A stretch of DNA of 25,881 nt from CAYNUJ01 sp964573255. Its GTDB lineage: Bacteria > Bacteroidota > Ignavibacteria > Ignavibacteriales > Melioribacteraceae. Made by a program: the position numbers and the translations under genes. Location of the stretch: contig CAZNJB010000044.1 of the NCBI GenBank assembly GCA_964573255.1, forward strand, positions 1 to 25,881, given 5' to 3'. Positions 23,488 through 25,881 of this stretch are shown here, one piece after another (positions within the stretch are counted from its first letter, which is position 1; every line of letters begins with the position of its first letter). Under the pieces are notes generated by a model, which was not told the DNA's origin, ran no database searches, and was given only the letters and a program-made list of their open reading frames with translations.

Positions 23488-24287
23488 TGTTAACAATTAA
23501 ATCTTACACGTTCTGGCTTATAGTCGTTTCCTTATTCTGTTTTTTGTTAGAACGCATAATTCCTTGGCGAAAACAGAAAATTCTGCGCCCCGAATTAGCG
23601 CAGGATATTTTCTGGTTAATCTTTAATGGATACTATTTAGCTGTTTTATTTTCCCCTTTGTTCAATTGGGCATCTTCCTCTTTTAGCGCGTTTATTGTAA
23701 GTTTAGGGTTTCCGTCGCCATCCTCCCTTAACTTTGTAAATGATTTTCCTTTCGGCTTGCAAGTAGTAATACTTTTAGTATTTCAAGATTTTATAGAATG
23801 GGGCGTACACAACCTGCTTCACAGAGTTCCGCTTCTGTGGGAATTTCATAAACTCCATCATTCCATTCACACAATGGATTGGATAGGTAATTTTAGATTT
23901 CATTGGCTGGAAGTTTTTGTTTATAAATCTATAAAATATCTCCCGCTTGCTTTAATGGGCTTTGATGGAAATGCCGTTTTAGTTGTTGCCGTTTTTGCCA
24001 CGTTGATCGGTCACTTAAATCATTCGAATATTCCTTGGAGTTACGGACCGTTAAAATATATTTTCAATTCACCCAAGATGCACATTTGGCACCACGACGA
24101 AGAAATGCATCTTCCGGCAGGACAAAATTTCGGTATAGTATTAAGTATTTGGGATTGGATTTTCCGCACGGCTTATATGCCCGAGGGTCAGCCCAAGAGA
24201 ATAGGATTTAAAGGGGATGAGGAATTTCCAAAGAATGTAGTTTTTAGATTCTTATATCCGGCAAGCAAATTTTTCAAGAAAAAATAA
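23487..24287 (+). CDS. Fatty acid hydroxylase/sterol desaturase superfamily membrane protein
   Basis: 266 residues with about four hydrophobic segments. The diiron histidine boxes are present: HNLLH (108-112), HKLHH (121-125), HLNH (176-179) and HIWHHDEEMH (199-208). The superfamily uses oxygen to hydroxylate or desaturate lipid chains, sterols or carotenoids; the substrate here is unknown. Translation is coupled to ppa by the TAATG overlap. It converges on the transglycosylase gene with only 11 bp between the stop codons and no visible hairpin. Confidence 0.9.
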   Translation: MLTIKSYTFWLIVVSLFCFLLERIIPWRKQKILRPELAQDIFWLIFNGYYLAVLFSPLFNWASSSFSAFIVSLGFPSPSSLNFVNDFPFGLQVVILLVFQDFIEWGVHNLLHRVPLLWEFHKLHHSIHTMDWIGNFRFHWLEVFVYKSIKYLPLALMGFDGNAVLVVAVFATLIGHLNHSNIPWSYGPLKYIFNSPKMHIWHHDEEMHLPAGQNFGIVLSIWDWIFRTAYMPEGQPKRIGFKGDEEFPKNVVFRFLYPASKFFKKK

Positions 24288-24298
24288 GAAAGAATTAC

Positions 24299-25732
24299 TC
24301 AGCTAATGAATTGCTGATAATGTGTGAAGCGTTCCAAAATTTCCCTAACGTATCTAACTGTTTCCCTTCCTTCACAGTAGCCGTTTCGCACTACTGGATC
24401 GGTATAATATTTCTTTTGAGATTTTAATAAAAGATAAGATTCAACATTGTCGAACCAAATTTTCGGATTGGCACCGTATTTTTGTGCAAGCTTCATTGCG
24501 TGCAATATATGACCGAACCCGATATTATAAGAAGCTAAAACAAATTTCATTCTTTCGTCTTTATCTTCTATGTAATCCTTCCAAAAATTATCAAGCCAAA
24601 TAACATATTTAAATCCCGCGTGCAAGCTTTGAATAGGATCGCGTGGATCTTTCACGCCGTATTGCTTTGCGGTCTCCGGCATAAGTTGCATTAGTCCCAC
24701 AGCTCCTGCCCAGGATTTTGCATTCGGATCGAATTGAGATTCCTGATATACTTGCGAGGCGAGTATTCTCCAATCCCAACCCAATTCGATGGCATATTTT
24801 TTTAATATATCATCATACTTGGATATTTTACCGCTTTCCATTGCAAACAATTCGCTTCGTCTTCTGCGTGCATAGGCAATCCGGTTCTTATAATATTTAT
24901 TATAAATAACGTAATAATCCGTTTTCTTCCGCATCTTTTTTATCCATGAATTAATTGTATCGAGCAGTGTAACGGAATTTTTACGAACAGCCCAAGCAAT
25001 TTTTTGTGGAAGAGATAACTCTGTACTGATATCGATATTCGGATAATACGCTTGATTTAATTCGGCAATGTTTTCATCGGATACCGTATAATCAATTTCA
25101 CCTTCGGCTACCATTCTTATTAAATCTTCTGTCGTTAAATCTTTCGGTGCTTCAACTATGTTAATATCGCCGCCAATTTCCTCCGATAAATTTTTCATTC
25201 TGGCTAAATAAGAAGAACCTGCGCGCACATAAACTGTTTTGCCTTCGAGTTCGAGCGGACTTCTAATTAACATATCTTCAATTTCGTGAATCCTCATTCT
25301 TCTCCAATTCTTCGGTCTCCGCTGAACCAAAACTTGTTTTGTAGTGTTATGATGATAAGTGAATGCAATCTGATCGGATCTATCTTTAGTAACGGTTAAA
25401 TTAAATGCTATAATATCGCCCTCAAAATTGTTAAGTCCGTCAATCATTTCCTTGATACTAGACTTTACCTTTATTTCAACTTCAACACCGAGATCTTTTC
25501 CCAATAATTGCAGCAATTCATATTCATAGCCCATCGGTTTGCCTTTGTAAATAAAATAACTGTAGGCATTGTAACCGGTAAGAGCTATCAGTTTACCCCG
25601 TTTTATTATTTCTTTGAGGTCAACCTTCTTTTCCGTGTTTTTTTTCGATTCCTCGATTTCCGTATTACAGGAATTAAGGACAATAAATGCCAGAAGAACC
25701 GATATAAAAAGATATTTAAATTTTACCGCCAT
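24299..25732 (-). CDS. mltF: MltF-like membrane-bound lytic transglycosylase
   Basis: 477 residues. Lipoprotein signal with lipobox LNSC (Cys22). Domain 1 is a periplasmic solute-binding (SBP_bac_3-like) fold (about 38-285); domain 2 is a family 1 lytic transglycosylase (about 305-430). The catalytic glutamate E331 sits in QVYQESQFDP, and AVGLMQLMPETAKQYG follows as in Slt/MltF enzymes. It cuts peptidoglycan glycan strands with 1,6-anhydro product at the outer membrane's inner face. The solute-binding module in MltF regulates activity in response to muropeptides, which is family knowledge. Two palindromes lie just upstream of the start. Confidence 0.93.
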   Translation of the reverse strand: MAVKFKYLFISVLLAFIVLNSCNTEIEESKKNTEKKVDLKEIIKRGKLIALTGYNAYSYFIYKGKPMGYEYELLQLLGKDLGVEVEIKVKSSIKEMIDGLNNFEGDIIAFNLTVTKDRSDQIAFTYHHNTTKQVLVQRRPKNWRRMRIHEIEDMLIRSPLELEGKTVYVRAGSSYLARMKNLSEEIGGDINIVEAPKDLTTEDLIRMVAEGEIDYTVSDENIAELNQAYYPNIDISTELSLPQKIAWAVRKNSVTLLDTINSWIKKMRKKTDYYVIYNKYYKNRIAYARRRRSELFAMESGKISKYDDILKKYAIELGWDWRILASQVYQESQFDPNAKSWAGAVGLMQLMPETAKQYGVKDPRDPIQSLHAGFKYVIWLDNFWKDYIEDKDERMKFVLASYNIGFGHILHAMKLAQKYGANPKIWFDNVESYLLLKSQKKYYTDPVVRNGYCEGRETVRYVREILERFTHYQQFIS

Positions 25733-25745
25733 TAGGAATTTGTTG

Positions 25746-25772
25746 AGTATATACTGAATGCTTGATTCAAGC
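25746..25772. promoter_or_regulatory. Two palindromes upstream of mltF
   Basis: AGTATATACT (25746-25755) is a perfect 10-bp palindrome, and GCTTGA-T-TCAAGC (25760-25772) is a 6-bp inverted repeat. Both lie within 40 bp of the mltF start, in a position suiting an operator or core-promoter structure. Confidence 0.3.
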
Positions 25773-25881
25773 TAAGAAAAATTGAACAAAAAAACAACGG
25801 TTGCAAATAAAGTTCGTGAGCTTGCGCAAATCACCTAATAGAATAGTTTTATCTCAAGTTAAATACCTAACTGTTGATATT

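Noticed and set aside
1..25881. CRISPR arrays, tRNA or rRNA genes, insertion sequences
   Set aside because: No regularly spaced repeats, no tRNA T-arm signature or rRNA stretch, and no transposase or terminal inverted repeats with target duplications were seen by eye.

Overview
This is a 25.9 kb, AT-rich window of mostly conserved chromosomal genes from a bacterium that looks like a member of the FCB group (Bacteroidota/Ignavibacteriota-like). The placement is inference. It rests on recurrent TAnnTTTG-type promoter boxes 20-75 nt upstream of starts (often with poor Shine-Dalgarno sequences), several short lipoproteins with lipoboxes, a DUF6503-type lipoprotein, and the gene repertoire. No rRNA, tRNA, CRISPR array, transposase or phage gene was found.

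Layout. 1-1069 (-) is a DUF262 (GmrSD/SspE-like) protein cut by the window edge; it is more AT-rich than the rest and is followed by a 780-bp gene-free stretch, so it looks like accessory, possibly defence, DNA. 1849-3133 holds a divergent ybaK-type deacylase and a DUF6503 lipoprotein. 3275-5460 (-) is a deoA/pdp plus SPFH-protein operon, divergent from pepT (5567-6811). 6836-6961 contains two tandem terminator-like hairpins. 7110-9463 is a DUF1015-serC pair that ends in a strong terminator, followed by a small lipoprotein (9518) and a standalone RsbRD_N-like helical protein (10051). 10570-12649 (-) is an MlaF-type ABC ATPase overlapping radA by 8 nt. 13017-14048 is class II fructose-bisphosphate aldolase, sharing a bidirectional terminator with a convergent M24 peptidase operon (14084-15497). 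15857-17356 is glycyl-tRNA synthetase, convergent with a sodium:solute symporter (17366-18814). 18918-21547 (-) is a DinB-family protein overlapping a ClC transporter with CBS and RCK_C domains. 21970-24287 holds an M23 peptidase, inorganic pyrophosphatase and a fatty-acid-hydroxylase-superfamily membrane enzyme. 24299-25732 (-) is an MltF-like lytic transglycosylase.

How it works together. The genes serve nucleoside salvage, peptide turnover, serine biosynthesis, glycolysis/gluconeogenesis, translation, DNA repair, cell-wall remodelling and ion or solute transport. There is no obvious multi-gene novel system. The points most worth checking are a probable non-canonical AUC start of the glycyl-tRNA synthetase gene, a hairpin with a C-rich anti-SD-like loop after pepT, a ClC protein lacking the internal proton glutamate, an inverted repeat sitting on the deoA promoter, and the edge-truncated DUF262 gene.
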